The notes under the pieces are model-generated. The model worked only from the letters and a program-made list of their open reading frames with translations, made no database searches and had not been told where the DNA came from. The translations under genes and the position numbers were made by a program. A stretch of 64,000 nucleotides of DNA from Dyella_A sp049445995 (lineage in GTDB: Bacteria; Pseudomonadota; Gammaproteobacteria; Xanthomonadales; Rhodanobacteraceae). Position 1 is the first letter of the stretch. Every line of letters begins with the position of its first letter. Positions 23,834 to 31,878 of the stretch are shown piece by piece. Location: positions 62,001 through 126,000 of the forward strand of contig NZ_JBMSDZ010000006.1 in assembly GCF_049445995.1 (NCBI RefSeq). Direction: 5' to 3'.

Positions 23834-24011
23834 GAGGCTGAGAAAAAATCGCCCGCCTACTGCGCCCGCCGCCAAACGCCCGTGCCGGCGGCGCGCTGGG
23901 CGCCAATCCGGGTCATTTGGCTCACCAAACTCCCCGGATTGGCGCCCAGCGCACCTTGTCACGAACGCTTGGCGGCGCTCTCGCTACGGCGGTCGAATTT
24001 TTCTCAGCCTC
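23834..24011. repeat. 178-bp near-palindromic element
   Basis: The two halves form an imperfect inverted repeat about 78 bp long. The tips are GAGGCTGAGAAAAA and TTTTTCTCAGCCTC, and the centre has a perfect 19-bp pair (23893-23911 with 23934-23952) around a 22-nt loop. Several changes within the arms are compensated or single. Thirty bases of the left arm (23835-23864) recur exactly, inverted, at 39281-39310. It contains no ORF of note. It behaves like a MITE or an RNA-hairpin element and fills most of the 555-bp gap between vapC and the arginase gene. Confidence 0.85.
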
Positions 24012-24267
24012 TGACTCGACATGCACGTTCCGCCCGTGGTGGACCGCCACCGGGATGCCGGATGGCCCGGATGCTGCTGCGGTTTCCCGTTGTACAGCGC
24101 ATGCAACGGCCTGAAAGGGCGGGCGGCCACAGGCTAGAATGGCGCGCTGGATCGAATGGCACGCGGTGCGCGCCAGGCACGGGAGGGCGATGCGCACCAC
24201 CTTCACCACGCACTGCCGACGTTTCCGGCACATGGTAGACGTGCGTTCCGACACGACGAGGCAGTAC

Positions 24268-25182
24268 ATGAGCATGCAGAGCATTTCCCTGATCGGCGTT
24301 CCCACCGACATCGGTGCGGGCCATCGCGGCGCCTCGATGGGGCCGGAGGCGCTGCGTGTGGCGCGGCTGACCGAGAGGCTGGCCCGGCGCGGGCTGAGCG
24401 TGGCCGATCGCGGCAATGTCGCCGGGCCGATGAACCCGTGGCAGCCGCCGGTGGAAGGTTATCGCCACCTGGCCGAAGTGGTCGCGTGGAACCGCGGCGT
24501 GTTCGAGGCGGTGCGCGCCGAACTGGACGGCGGCCACCTGCCGATCCTGCTCGGTGGCGACCACTGCCTGGCGATCGGCTCGATCGCCGCGGTGGCTGCG
24601 CACTGCCGCGCGCAGGGCAAGTCGTTGCGCGTGCTGTGGCTGGACGCACACTCGGATTTCAACACCGCACAGGCCACGCCCTCGGGCAACATCCACGGCA
24701 TGCCGGTGGCCTGCCTGTGCGGCAACGGTCCGAAGGAACTGGTGGAGATCGGCGGCCACGTGCCGGCCACCTCGCCGGACGTGTACCGCCAGATCGGCAT
24801 CCGCTCGGTGGACGACATCGAGAAGCAGCTGATCCGCGATGCGCAGGTGCAGGTGTTCGACATGCGCCACATCGACGAGAACGGCATGAAGCGCACGATG
24901 GAAGAAGCGCTCGCCGGCGTGGACGCCAACACCCACCTGCACGTGAGTTTCGACGTCGATTTCCTCGACCCGACCATCGCGCCGGGCGTGGGCACCACCG
25001 TGCGCGGCGGTCCGAACTACCGCGAGGCGCAGCTGTGCATGGAGATGATCGCCGACACCGGCCGCCTCGGCTCGCTCGACATCGTCGAGCTCAACCCCGC
25101 CTACGACAAGCGCAACCAGACCGCGAAGCTCGCGGTGGACCTGGTCGAATCGCTGTTCGGCAAGTCCACCCTGATCCACTGA
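24268..25182 (+). CDS. rocF: Arginase
   Basis: 304 aa ureohydrolase-fold enzyme with dimanganese motifs: GGDHCLAIGS, WLDAHSDFNT (DAHxD) and SFDVDFLDPTIAPGVGT (SxDxDxxDP). All metal ligands are present. It starts SISLIGVPTDIGAGHRG, typical of true arginases (Arg to ornithine and urea) rather than agmatinases. ATG 24268 is preferred; ATG 24274 is two codons in. The roughly 256 bp before it (24012-24267) hold no recognisable gene. trpS starts 16 nt after the stop, but no metabolic link is evident. Confidence 0.92.
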   Translation: MSMQSISLIGVPTDIGAGHRGASMGPEALRVARLTERLARRGLSVADRGNVAGPMNPWQPPVEGYRHLAEVVAWNRGVFEAVRAELDGGHLPILLGGDHCLAIGSIAAVAAHCRAQGKSLRVLWLDAHSDFNTAQATPSGNIHGMPVACLCGNGPKELVEIGGHVPATSPDVYRQIGIRSVDDIEKQLIRDAQVQVFDMRHIDENGMKRTMEEALAGVDANTHLHVSFDVDFLDPTIAPGVGTTVRGGPNYREAQLCMEMIADTGRLGSLDIVELNPAYDKRNQTAKLAVDLVESLFGKSTLIH

Positions 25183-25198
25183 GCACGATCGCGCACGC

Positions 25199-26563
25199 AT
25201 GCAGACCCGAGTCCTCACCGGCATCACCACCACCGGCACGCCGCACCTGGGCAACTACGTCGGCGCGATCCGTCCGGCGATCGCCGCCAGCCGCCGCGAC
25301 GAGGTGGACGCGTTCTACTTCATGGCCGACTACCACGCGCTGATCAAGAGCGACGACCCGGCGCGCATCGAGCGCTCGCGGCTGGAGATCGCCGCGACCT
25401 GGCTGGCCGCGGGGCTGGACCCGGAGCGCGTCACCTTCTACCGGCAGTCGGACATCCCGGAGATCCCTGAGCTCACCTGGTTCCTCACCTGCGTCACCGC
25501 CAAGGGCCTGCTCAACCGCGCGCACGCCTACAAGGCGGCGGTGGACAAGAACGTGGCCGAGGGCGAGGACGCCGATGCGGGCATCACCGCGGGGCTCTAC
25601 ATGTATCCGGTGCTGATGGCCGCCGACATCCTCGCCTTCAACGCGCACCAGGTGCCGGTGGGCCGCGACCAGATCCAGCACATCGAGATGGCGCGCGACA
25701 TCGCGCAGCGCTTCAACCACATCTACGGCCGCGACTTCTTCGTGCTGCCGGAGGCGCTGATCGAGGAACAGGTGGCCACGCTGCCCGGCCTGGATGGCCG
25801 CAAGATGTCCAAGAGCTACGACAACACCATCCCGCTGTTCGCGGCAGGTGCCAGGGGCATGCGCGAGGCGGTCCTGCGCATCGTCACCGACTCGCGCCTG
25901 CCCGGCGAGCCGAAGGACCCGGACAGCTCGGCGCTGTTCACCCTTTTCCGTGCGTTCGCCAGCGAGGCGGAGAGCCAGGCGTTCCGCACCGCGCTGATCG
26001 ATGGCATCGGCTGGGGCGAGGCCAAGCAGGTGCTGGTCGAGCGCATCGAGGCCGACGTGGCGCCGATGCGCGCGCGCTACGACGAGCTGATCGTGAACCC
26101 CGCGCAGATCGAGGCGATCCTGCAGGAAGGCGCGCGCAAGGCGCGCGCGATCGCGCGTCCGCTGGTCGCCGAGCTGCGTGATGCGATCGGCCTGCGCTCC
26201 GGCGCGGCCGTGGCCGTTGCCACGCCAGCGGCGGCAGCGGCGCCGAAGCCGGACAAGCCGCCGCGCTTCGCCAGCTTCCGCGACGACGACGGCCGCTTCC
26301 GCTTCCGCCTGTTCTCCGGCGATGGCGAGGAGCTGCTGCTGTCGCAGCCGTTCGACGATCCCAAGGCGGCCGGCGCGCTGCAGAAGCGCCTGCGCATGCT
26401 CGGCGGCGCAGGCGCGGTGGTGCAGACCCTGGCCGACGGCACGATGCTGGAGCTCGACGGCATCGCGGTGGCCCGCCTGCAGGTCGGCGAGGGGGCCGAT
26501 GCGCCCGACCTCGCGCTGGCGCGCCTGCGCCACGCGCTCGACCAGCTCGCCGCGCAGGACTGA
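25199..26563 (+). CDS. trpS: Tryptophan--tRNA ligase with C-terminal extension
   Basis: 454 aa; bacterial TrpS is normally about 330-340 aa. Residues 1-330 form the class I synthetase: TGTPHLGNY (HIGH equivalent), DQIQHIEMARDIAQRFN, and DGRKMSKSYDN (KMSKS). From about residue 335 an Ala/Pro linker leads to an extra ~95-residue domain (FRFRLFSGDGEELLLSQPFDDPKAAGALQKRLR) that resembles a YegP/DUF1508-type fold in its pattern. Extensions of this kind are known in xanthomonad TrpS; the function of the added domain is not established. The start ATG 25199 is 16 nt after arginase. Confidence 0.93.
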   Translation: MQTRVLTGITTTGTPHLGNYVGAIRPAIAASRRDEVDAFYFMADYHALIKSDDPARIERSRLEIAATWLAAGLDPERVTFYRQSDIPEIPELTWFLTCVTAKGLLNRAHAYKAAVDKNVAEGEDADAGITAGLYMYPVLMAADILAFNAHQVPVGRDQIQHIEMARDIAQRFNHIYGRDFFVLPEALIEEQVATLPGLDGRKMSKSYDNTIPLFAAGARGMREAVLRIVTDSRLPGEPKDPDSSALFTLFRAFASEAESQAFRTALIDGIGWGEAKQVLVERIEADVAPMRARYDELIVNPAQIEAILQEGARKARAIARPLVAELRDAIGLRSGAAVAVATPAAAAAPKPDKPPRFASFRDDDGRFRFRLFSGDGEELLLSQPFDDPKAAGALQKRLRMLGGAGAVVQTLADGTMLELDGIAVARLQVGEGADAPDLALARLRHALDQLAAQD

Positions 26564-26617
26564 GCGCCCTCTCTTTGCCGTGTCGGTCCGTGTGCGGCCG
26601 GCCGTGGAGTTCTTTCG

Positions 26618-26944
26618 ATGCGTTACCTCGCCCTGCTGCTGCTTGCACCCTGGCTGGTGATCCTGGGCTGGGCCTATTTCGCGTATCCGAAGAGCCTGCC
26701 GCGCACGGCGGGGCGTCGCGGTTTCGACGTGGCGGTGCTGCTGCTGGCGGTGGCCGCGACGGTGGCCGCGGCGGTGCTCGGCTACGAGACGGTGCAGCTG
26801 CCGCCGGTGGCGCGGTTCGGCCGCTCCAGCGGTGCGATCTGGCAGCAGGTGCTGCCCGCGCTGTACGGCTACGGGGCCTGGGTGGCGGTGTTGTTGCTTG
26901 GCCTGATCGTGCGCCAGCAGCTGTGGGGACGCGCACGCCGCTGA
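26618..26944 (+). CDS. Small membrane protein, unrecognised
   Basis: 108 aa with three predicted membrane helices (about 1-22, 38-60 and 80-102) separated by short charged loops (YPKSLPRTAGRRG and QLPPVARFGRSSG). It ends with a basic RQQLWGRARR tail, so N-out/C-in topology is likely. It follows trpS after 54 nt in the same direction. I do not recognise the family, but the coherent topology and codon use support a real gene. Confidence 0.7.
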   Translation: MRYLALLLLAPWLVILGWAYFAYPKSLPRTAGRRGFDVAVLLLAVAATVAAAVLGYETVQLPPVARFGRSSGAIWQQVLPALYGYGAWVAVLLLGLIVRQQLWGRARR

Positions 26945-27035
26945 TGGCATCCACCGCGCGTCGTGCCATGGATGGTCGCTTGCAGCGGTCCGGATGCCGC
27001 CGGTCGTGCCGCGACCGCCATGCCACCATGCCCCG

Positions 27036-27273
27036 ATGACCACGCTGCGCTATCTCCAGGGCTATGTTCCGCCAGGCGCCAGCCGCGTTCCTGGAAACCA
27101 TCGTGGTGCACGAACTGGCGCATCTGAAGGAACTGGACCATAACAAGGCGTTCTACCAACTGTGCGAGCACATGCTGCCGGACTACCACCATCGCGAGTT
27201 CGACCTGCGCGTGTACCTCACCTGGCGCGACCTGGCGCCGCCGGCCGACGCCGTCGGCCAAGAGAAGGAATGA
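27036..27273 (+). pseudogene. YgjP-like zinc metallohydrolase with internal deletion and frameshift
   Basis: ATG 27036 encodes MTTLRYLQGY, a typical start of this M48/DUF45 (YgjP-like) family. The next sequence is already the C-terminal third in another frame: FRQAPAAFLETIVVHELAHLKELDHNKAFYQLCEHMLP ... YLTWRDL. The zinc motif HELAH is kept. Xanthomonad homologues I recall are about 165 aa, so roughly 90 residues are missing at about 27065. A 69-aa product from ATG 27064 is still possible, but it lacks the first two thirds of the fold. Confidence 0.75.
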
Positions 27274-27487
27274 CGATGGATGACGCCGCCCTGCAGACCG
27301 CGCTGCGCCGACTCTGTTCGAACGCAGCCGGCGCCGACGCGCGCGAGGCGCTGGCTGCGTTCGAGCAGTCGAGCTTCCACCTGCTGCTGGCCGCGTGCTG
27401 GTATCTCACCGATGATCGCCGCATGCGCATCGCCGCGTGGGAGATCGGCGTGCGCACCTGGTGTTGCTGGACGTGCGCGACTACTGA
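27270..27487 (+). pseudogene. Remnant of an unrecognised gene (frameshifted)
   Basis: Begins ATG 27270 (overlapping the previous stop as ATGA; ATG 27276 is an alternative) and reads about 60 well-formed residues ending AAWEIGVR. At about 27450 the protein-like reading continues only in another frame, as HLVLLDVRDY followed by TGA 27485. The original frame runs on without conserved-looking sequence. I interpret this as a second gene with an internal deletion or frameshift, immediately next to the deleted YgjP-like gene. Family unknown. Confidence 0.5.
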
Positions 27488-27562
27488 ACGCGAGTGGCTG
27501 GACCCGGCGCGATCCCGGTGCCGCGCGCCGGGATCCTCATGTGCGGCCGACGACGCGCGCAG

Positions 27563-30500
27563 CTACACCTCCAGCCGGTCGTCGGGGCGGGCGACCAGGG
27601 CGTACAGGGCGGGCATCAGGAACACGCTGATCAGCAATCGGGTGAACAGGCCGCTGACGATCACCAGCGCGAACGGCCGCTGCGTGTCGGTGCCCACGCC
27701 GGTGGCCAGTGCCGCCGGCAGCAGGCCGAGCGCGGCCACCAGCGCGGTCATCATGATCGGGCGCAGGCGCAGGATCGCCGCCTCGCGGATCGCCGGCGCC
27801 AGCGCCATGCCGCCCAGGCGCAGTTCGTTGACGTAGGAGATGTAGACCACCGCGGTCTGCACCGAGACGCCGAACAGCGCCAGGAAGCCGATGCCCGAGG
27901 ACACCGAGAACGGCGTGCCGGTGAGCCACAGCGCCACGATGCCGCCAACCGGCGCCGACAGCGCCACGCCGAGCACGGTGATGAAGGGGAACTTGAAGTT
28001 GCTGTACAGGGTGAACAGCAGCAGGAAGATCAGCCCCACGGTGAGCGGCACGATGATCCGCAGCTGGGCGCTGGAGGCCATGTACTCGGAGTACTCGCCG
28101 CCCCAGTCCACGCGGTAGCCCTGCGGCAGCTTCACCTGCCTGTGCACCTGCGCGATGGCGTCGCCCACCGCGCCGGCCAGGTCGCGCCCCTGCACCGAGA
28201 ACTGCACGCCGATGTAGCGCGAGTCGTCCTGGCGATAGATGAAGGACGCGCCGTCGGTGACGCGGATGTCGGCCAGCACCTTGAGCGGAATCTGCTTGCC
28301 CTCGGGCGTGGCCACCAGCAGGTTGCCTATCGCCTCGGGGTTGTCGCGGTAGCGCTTCTCGAGCCGCACCACCAGGTCGAATTCCTTCTCGCCCTGCACC
28401 ACCTGGGTGGCCACGTCGCCGCCGATGGCGGTCTGGATCAGGCCGTCGATGTCGGCCACGTTGAGGCCGTAGCGGGCGATCGCGGCGCGGTGGATGTCGA
28501 TGCTCAGGCTGGGCTGGCCGAGCTCCTGCACCAGGGTCACGTGGCGGATGCCGCGCACCTGCTCCAGCACGTGCTTGATCGCCTTGCCCTTGGCCTGCAG
28601 CGTGGCCAGGTCCGGCCCGAACACCTTCACCGCCAGCGCGCTCTTGAGTCCCGTCTCGGCCTCGTCCACCGCATCCTCGGCCGGTTGCGTGTAGTTGAAG
28701 ATGATGCCGGGAAACTGCGCCAGCTTGCGGTTCATCGCCTCGATCAGCGCGGGCTTGCTGCGGTAGCTGCCGGTCCATTGCGCGTAGGGCTTGAGCGCCA
28801 CGAAGAACTCGGCATTGAAGAAGCCGGTGGGGTCGGTGCCGTCGTCGGGGCGGCCCAGTTCGTTGGTGACCGTGGTCACCTCGGGGAAGCTGCGCAGGAT
28901 GGCGCGGATCTGCGGGGTGATCTTCGCCGCCTCGTCGAACGAGATGGTGTACGGCATGGTGGCGCGCACCCACAGCGCGCCCTCGTCCAGGTGCGGCATG
29001 AACTCCGCGCCGATGCGCGGGATCAGCAGCAGCGACAGGCCCAGCACCACCACCGAGGCCAGCACGGTGCCGCGGGCGCGGGCCAGGCAGAAGTCCAGGC
29101 CCTTCGCGTACACCGACTTGATCGCCTCGAACGCGCGGTTGCGCCGCTCGCGCACGCCCTTGCGCATGAACCACGAGCACAGCACCGGCAGCAGCGTCAG
29201 GGTGACGATCAGCGAGCCGACCAGGGCGAAGATCATGGTGTCGGCCATCGGCTTGAACAGCGTGCCCGACGGGCCGGACAGCACATAGATCGGCGCGAAG
29301 CTGACCACGATCACCGCCACCGCGTAGAACAGCGGGCGGTCGACCTCCGCCGCCGCCGCGCGGATCACCGCCAGCACGCCGACGTCCTCGCCCTTGCGAC
29401 CGGCCAGCTGGCGATAGATGTTCTCCACCATCACCACCGCCGCGTCGACCAGGATGCCGAAGTCGATCGCGCCGATCGACAGCAGGTTGGCCGAGGCGCC
29501 CTGCAGGTCGAGGCAGACGAAGGCGAACAGCAGCGCCAGCGGAATCGTGGTGGCCACGATCAGCCCGGCGCGCAGGTCGTACAGGAAGAACACCAGCACC
29601 ACGACCACCAGCAGCATGCCGCGCACCAGGTTGTCGCGCACCACCTCGGTGGTGCGACCGATCAGCTCGCTGCGGTCGTAGAACGGCACGATCTTCACGT
29701 CTTTCGGCAGCACGTGGTCGTTGAGTTCGCGGGTCTTCGCCTCGACCCGCCGGAGCACGTCCTGGGTCTTCTCGCCGGTGCGCAGGAAGATCACGCCTTC
29801 CACCGCGTCGTCCTGGTCCTGGTAGCCGAACTCGCCCAGCCGCGGCGCGATGCCGGTGGTGACCGTGGCCACGTCCTTCACCAGCACCGGCGTGCCGTTG
29901 TGCTGGGCCAGCACGACGTTGCCGATGTCCTCCAGCGTCTTGATGCGGCCCTCGCCGCGCACGTAGTAGAACTGGCCGCCCTGCGAATAGAAGCCGCCGC
30001 CGGCGTTGCCGTTGTTGGCCGCCAGCGCGGACTCCACCTCGGTGGCGGTGAGGCCGAGCGCAGCCAGCCGGGTCGGGTCCAGTTGCACCTGGTACTGCAG
30101 CGTGCCGCCGCCGAAGCCGGAGTCGTCGGCCACGCCGGGCACGGCGCGGAAGGCCGGCTCGACGGTCCAGTCCTCGATCGTCTTCAGCTCGGTCGGCGAG
30201 CGGTCCGGACTCTGCAGCACGTAGCGGTAGATCAGGCCGGACGGCGAGGACAGCGGCGACACCGAGGGCGCCACACCGCCCGGCAGGCTGAGGCCGCCCA
30301 GGCGGTTGAACACGGCCTGGCGCGCCACGTGGTTGTCGGTGCCGTCGGCGAAGGTGATGTTCACCACCGACAGGCCGTACAGCGAGATCGAGCGCGTCAC
30401 CGTGGTGTGCGGGATGCCGGTCATGCCCCGCTCGACCGGCACGGTGATCAGCCGCTCCACTTCCTCGGCGGCGTGGCCGGGCCATTGCGTCACCAATGAC

Positions 30501-30688
30501 ACGCGGGGCGGTGCGAGGTCCGGGTAGGCGTCCACCGGCAGCCGCCGGAGCGAATGCACGCCGGCGCCGGCGAGCAGCAGCACCAGCAGCAGCAGCAGCA
30601 GGCGCTGGCCCAGCGAGGCGGCCACGAGGCGGTTCATGATCGAGGCGGTGCGGGACGGGGTCTCGCCCCCGGGTAGTGGCCCGCTCAT
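27563..30688 (-). CDS. Heavy-metal-type RND efflux pump (CzcA/CusA family)
   Basis: 1041 aa inner-membrane proton antiporter, the pump of a tripartite exporter. Typical RND layout: first membrane helix (about 26-44), large periplasmic porter region, TM2-6, second porter region, TM8-12. The TM4 motif is IDFGILVDAAVVMVENIYR, which combines the DFG start seen in Co/Zn/Ni-type pumps with the DAA seen in Cu/Ag-type pumps, so the metal cannot be named. ATG 30688 overlaps the adaptor stop by ATGA; ATG 30637 (MNRLVAASLG) is an alternative. Last gene of a three-gene operon; no metal regulator is adjacent. Confidence 0.92.
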   Translation of the reverse strand: MSGPLPGGETPSRTASIMNRLVAASLGQRLLLLLLVLLLAGAGVHSLRRLPVDAYPDLAPPRVSLVTQWPGHAAEEVERLITVPVERGMTGIPHTTVTRSISLYGLSVVNITFADGTDNHVARQAVFNRLGGLSLPGGVAPSVSPLSSPSGLIYRYVLQSPDRSPTELKTIEDWTVEPAFRAVPGVADDSGFGGGTLQYQVQLDPTRLAALGLTATEVESALAANNGNAGGGFYSQGGQFYYVRGEGRIKTLEDIGNVVLAQHNGTPVLVKDVATVTTGIAPRLGEFGYQDQDDAVEGVIFLRTGEKTQDVLRRVEAKTRELNDHVLPKDVKIVPFYDRSELIGRTTEVVRDNLVRGMLLVVVVLVFFLYDLRAGLIVATTIPLALLFAFVCLDLQGASANLLSIGAIDFGILVDAAVVMVENIYRQLAGRKGEDVGVLAVIRAAAAEVDRPLFYAVAVIVVSFAPIYVLSGPSGTLFKPMADTMIFALVGSLIVTLTLLPVLCSWFMRKGVRERRNRAFEAIKSVYAKGLDFCLARARGTVLASVVVLGLSLLLIPRIGAEFMPHLDEGALWVRATMPYTISFDEAAKITPQIRAILRSFPEVTTVTNELGRPDDGTDPTGFFNAEFFVALKPYAQWTGSYRSKPALIEAMNRKLAQFPGIIFNYTQPAEDAVDEAETGLKSALAVKVFGPDLATLQAKGKAIKHVLEQVRGIRHVTLVQELGQPSLSIDIHRAAIARYGLNVADIDGLIQTAIGGDVATQVVQGEKEFDLVVRLEKRYRDNPEAIGNLLVATPEGKQIPLKVLADIRVTDGASFIYRQDDSRYIGVQFSVQGRDLAGAVGDAIAQVHRQVKLPQGYRVDWGGEYSEYMASSAQLRIIVPLTVGLIFLLLFTLYSNFKFPFITVLGVALSAPVGGIVALWLTGTPFSVSSGIGFLALFGVSVQTAVVYISYVNELRLGGMALAPAIREAAILRLRPIMMTALVAALGLLPAALATGVGTDTQRPFALVIVSGLFTRLLISVFLMPALYALVARPDDRLEV

Positions 30689-31878
30689 TGGTTTTGCAGG
30701 AACTGGACGAAGATGCCGCCGTCGACCACCACCCGCTGCCCGGCTTTCAGGCCGTCGCGGATGGCCACGTCGCCGCCGCTGCGGTCACCCGGCGTGACGT
30801 GCTGCCGCGCGAAGCCGCCATCGGTCTGGGCGACGTAGACGAAGGGCAGGTTCTCGTCATCGCGCAGCACCGCCGATGCCGGCACCAGCAGCGCGTGGCT
30901 GGCCTGCCGCGCGCGCAGCGTCACGTCCACGTACATCTGCTTTTTCAGCAGGCCGTCGCGGTTGTCCACCGCCACGCGCACGTCGATCAGTCCGGTGTCG
31001 GCATTCACCACGCCACCGATGTTGGTGACCGTGCCGGTCAGTGGCTCGGCATTGGCGCCGGTCGAGATTTCGGCGCGGTCGCCCACGTGCACGGCGGCCA
31101 GTTCGGCCGGGGTCACCTGGGCCATCACCCACATGCGCGAGAGGTCGGCCAGGGTGAAGCAGGCGGTGCTGCCGGCCTGCAGCAGCTGGCCTGGCGCGAT
31201 CAGCCGCTCCACCACGGTGCCGGCGATCGGCGCGCGGATCGCGCCGCCGGCATGCGCCACGGGGCGCCCGTGCTGGATCGCCCGGATCGTGTCCGAGTCG
31301 ACGCCCAGCGCGCGCAGGGCCTGCAGCGCGGCGTCGCGATCGGCCTCGGCGCTGGCCGCGTCGGTGGACGCCTGCGCGGCCTCGCGGGCGGACACGCCGT
31401 CGTGCCTGGCCAGGTCGGCGTCCATGTCGGCGATGCGGCGCGCGTTGCGCGCGGCCACCAGCGCCTTGCGGTACGCGCCGACCGCCGCGGCGAAATCGGA
31501 CGAGTCCACCGTGGCCAGCACCTGGCCCCTGGCGACGGTGTCGCCGGGCGCCACCAGCAGGCGCGTCACCGGACCGCTGAACGGGGCCAGCACGCCGGTC
31601 GCGCGCTCGTTGTCGAAATCGACCCGGCCGGTGGTGTGCACGCTGGCGTGGAAGACGCCGGCCGCCACCGCCTGCAGGTGGATGTGCCGGCGCTGCGCCG
31701 GCGTGAGCGTGACGTTGTGGGCGGTGACGGACGCGGCGGCGGCGGCTTCATCGGGGGCATGCGAACAGCCGGCGATGAACGCGGCGCCGGATGCGGCAAG
31801 CACGCCGAGGGCGAGCACGCGCGGCCACCGGTTCGCGCGGACGGAAGCGGGCGTCGTGCCGGGGAGATTACTTTTCAT
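30685..31878 (-). CDS. RND efflux periplasmic adaptor (membrane fusion protein), lipoprotein
   Basis: 397 aa CzcB-like adaptor linking pump and outer-membrane factor. Signal with lipobox FIAGC (Cys about 38), so it is lipid-anchored. Then the HlyD-type barrel-sandwich (TGRVDFDNERATGVLAPFSGPVTRLLVAPGDTV), an alpha-hairpin (about 130-205), the lipoyl half (AIRAPIAGTVVERLIAPGQL) and beta-barrel/membrane-proximal domains. There is no histidine-rich metal-binding N-terminus as in some CzcB proteins. It overlaps the outer-membrane gene by 11 nt and the pump gene by 4 nt. Confidence 0.9.
   Translation of the reverse strand: MKSNLPGTTPASVRANRWPRVLALGVLAASGAAFIAGCSHAPDEAAAAASVTAHNVTLTPAQRRHIHLQAVAAGVFHASVHTTGRVDFDNERATGVLAPFSGPVTRLLVAPGDTVARGQVLATVDSSDFAAAVGAYRKALVAARNARRIADMDADLARHDGVSAREAAQASTDAASAEADRDAALQALRALGVDSDTIRAIQHGRPVAHAGGAIRAPIAGTVVERLIAPGQLLQAGSTACFTLADLSRMWVMAQVTPAELAAVHVGDRAEISTGANAEPLTGTVTNIGGVVNADTGLIDVRVAVDNRDGLLKKQMYVDVTLRARQASHALLVPASAVLRDDENLPFVYVAQTDGGFARQHVTPGDRSGGDVAIRDGLKAGQRVVVDGGIFVQFLQNQ

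Noticed and set aside
20280..24130. Second att site (direct repeat of the tRNA-Thr 3' end) closing the island
   Set aside because: I searched by eye for a repeat of the T-arm and acceptor 3' sequence downstream and found no convincing match, so the right edge stays undefined.
27537..30485. 982-codon minus-strand ORF in another frame of the RND pump
   Set aside because: Gly/Arg/Ala-rich frame shadow with no domain.
27494..30499. 1001-codon plus-strand ORF opposite the RND pump
   Set aside because: Low-complexity His/Gln/Arg translation of the antisense strand; the pump gene on the minus strand is unmistakable.
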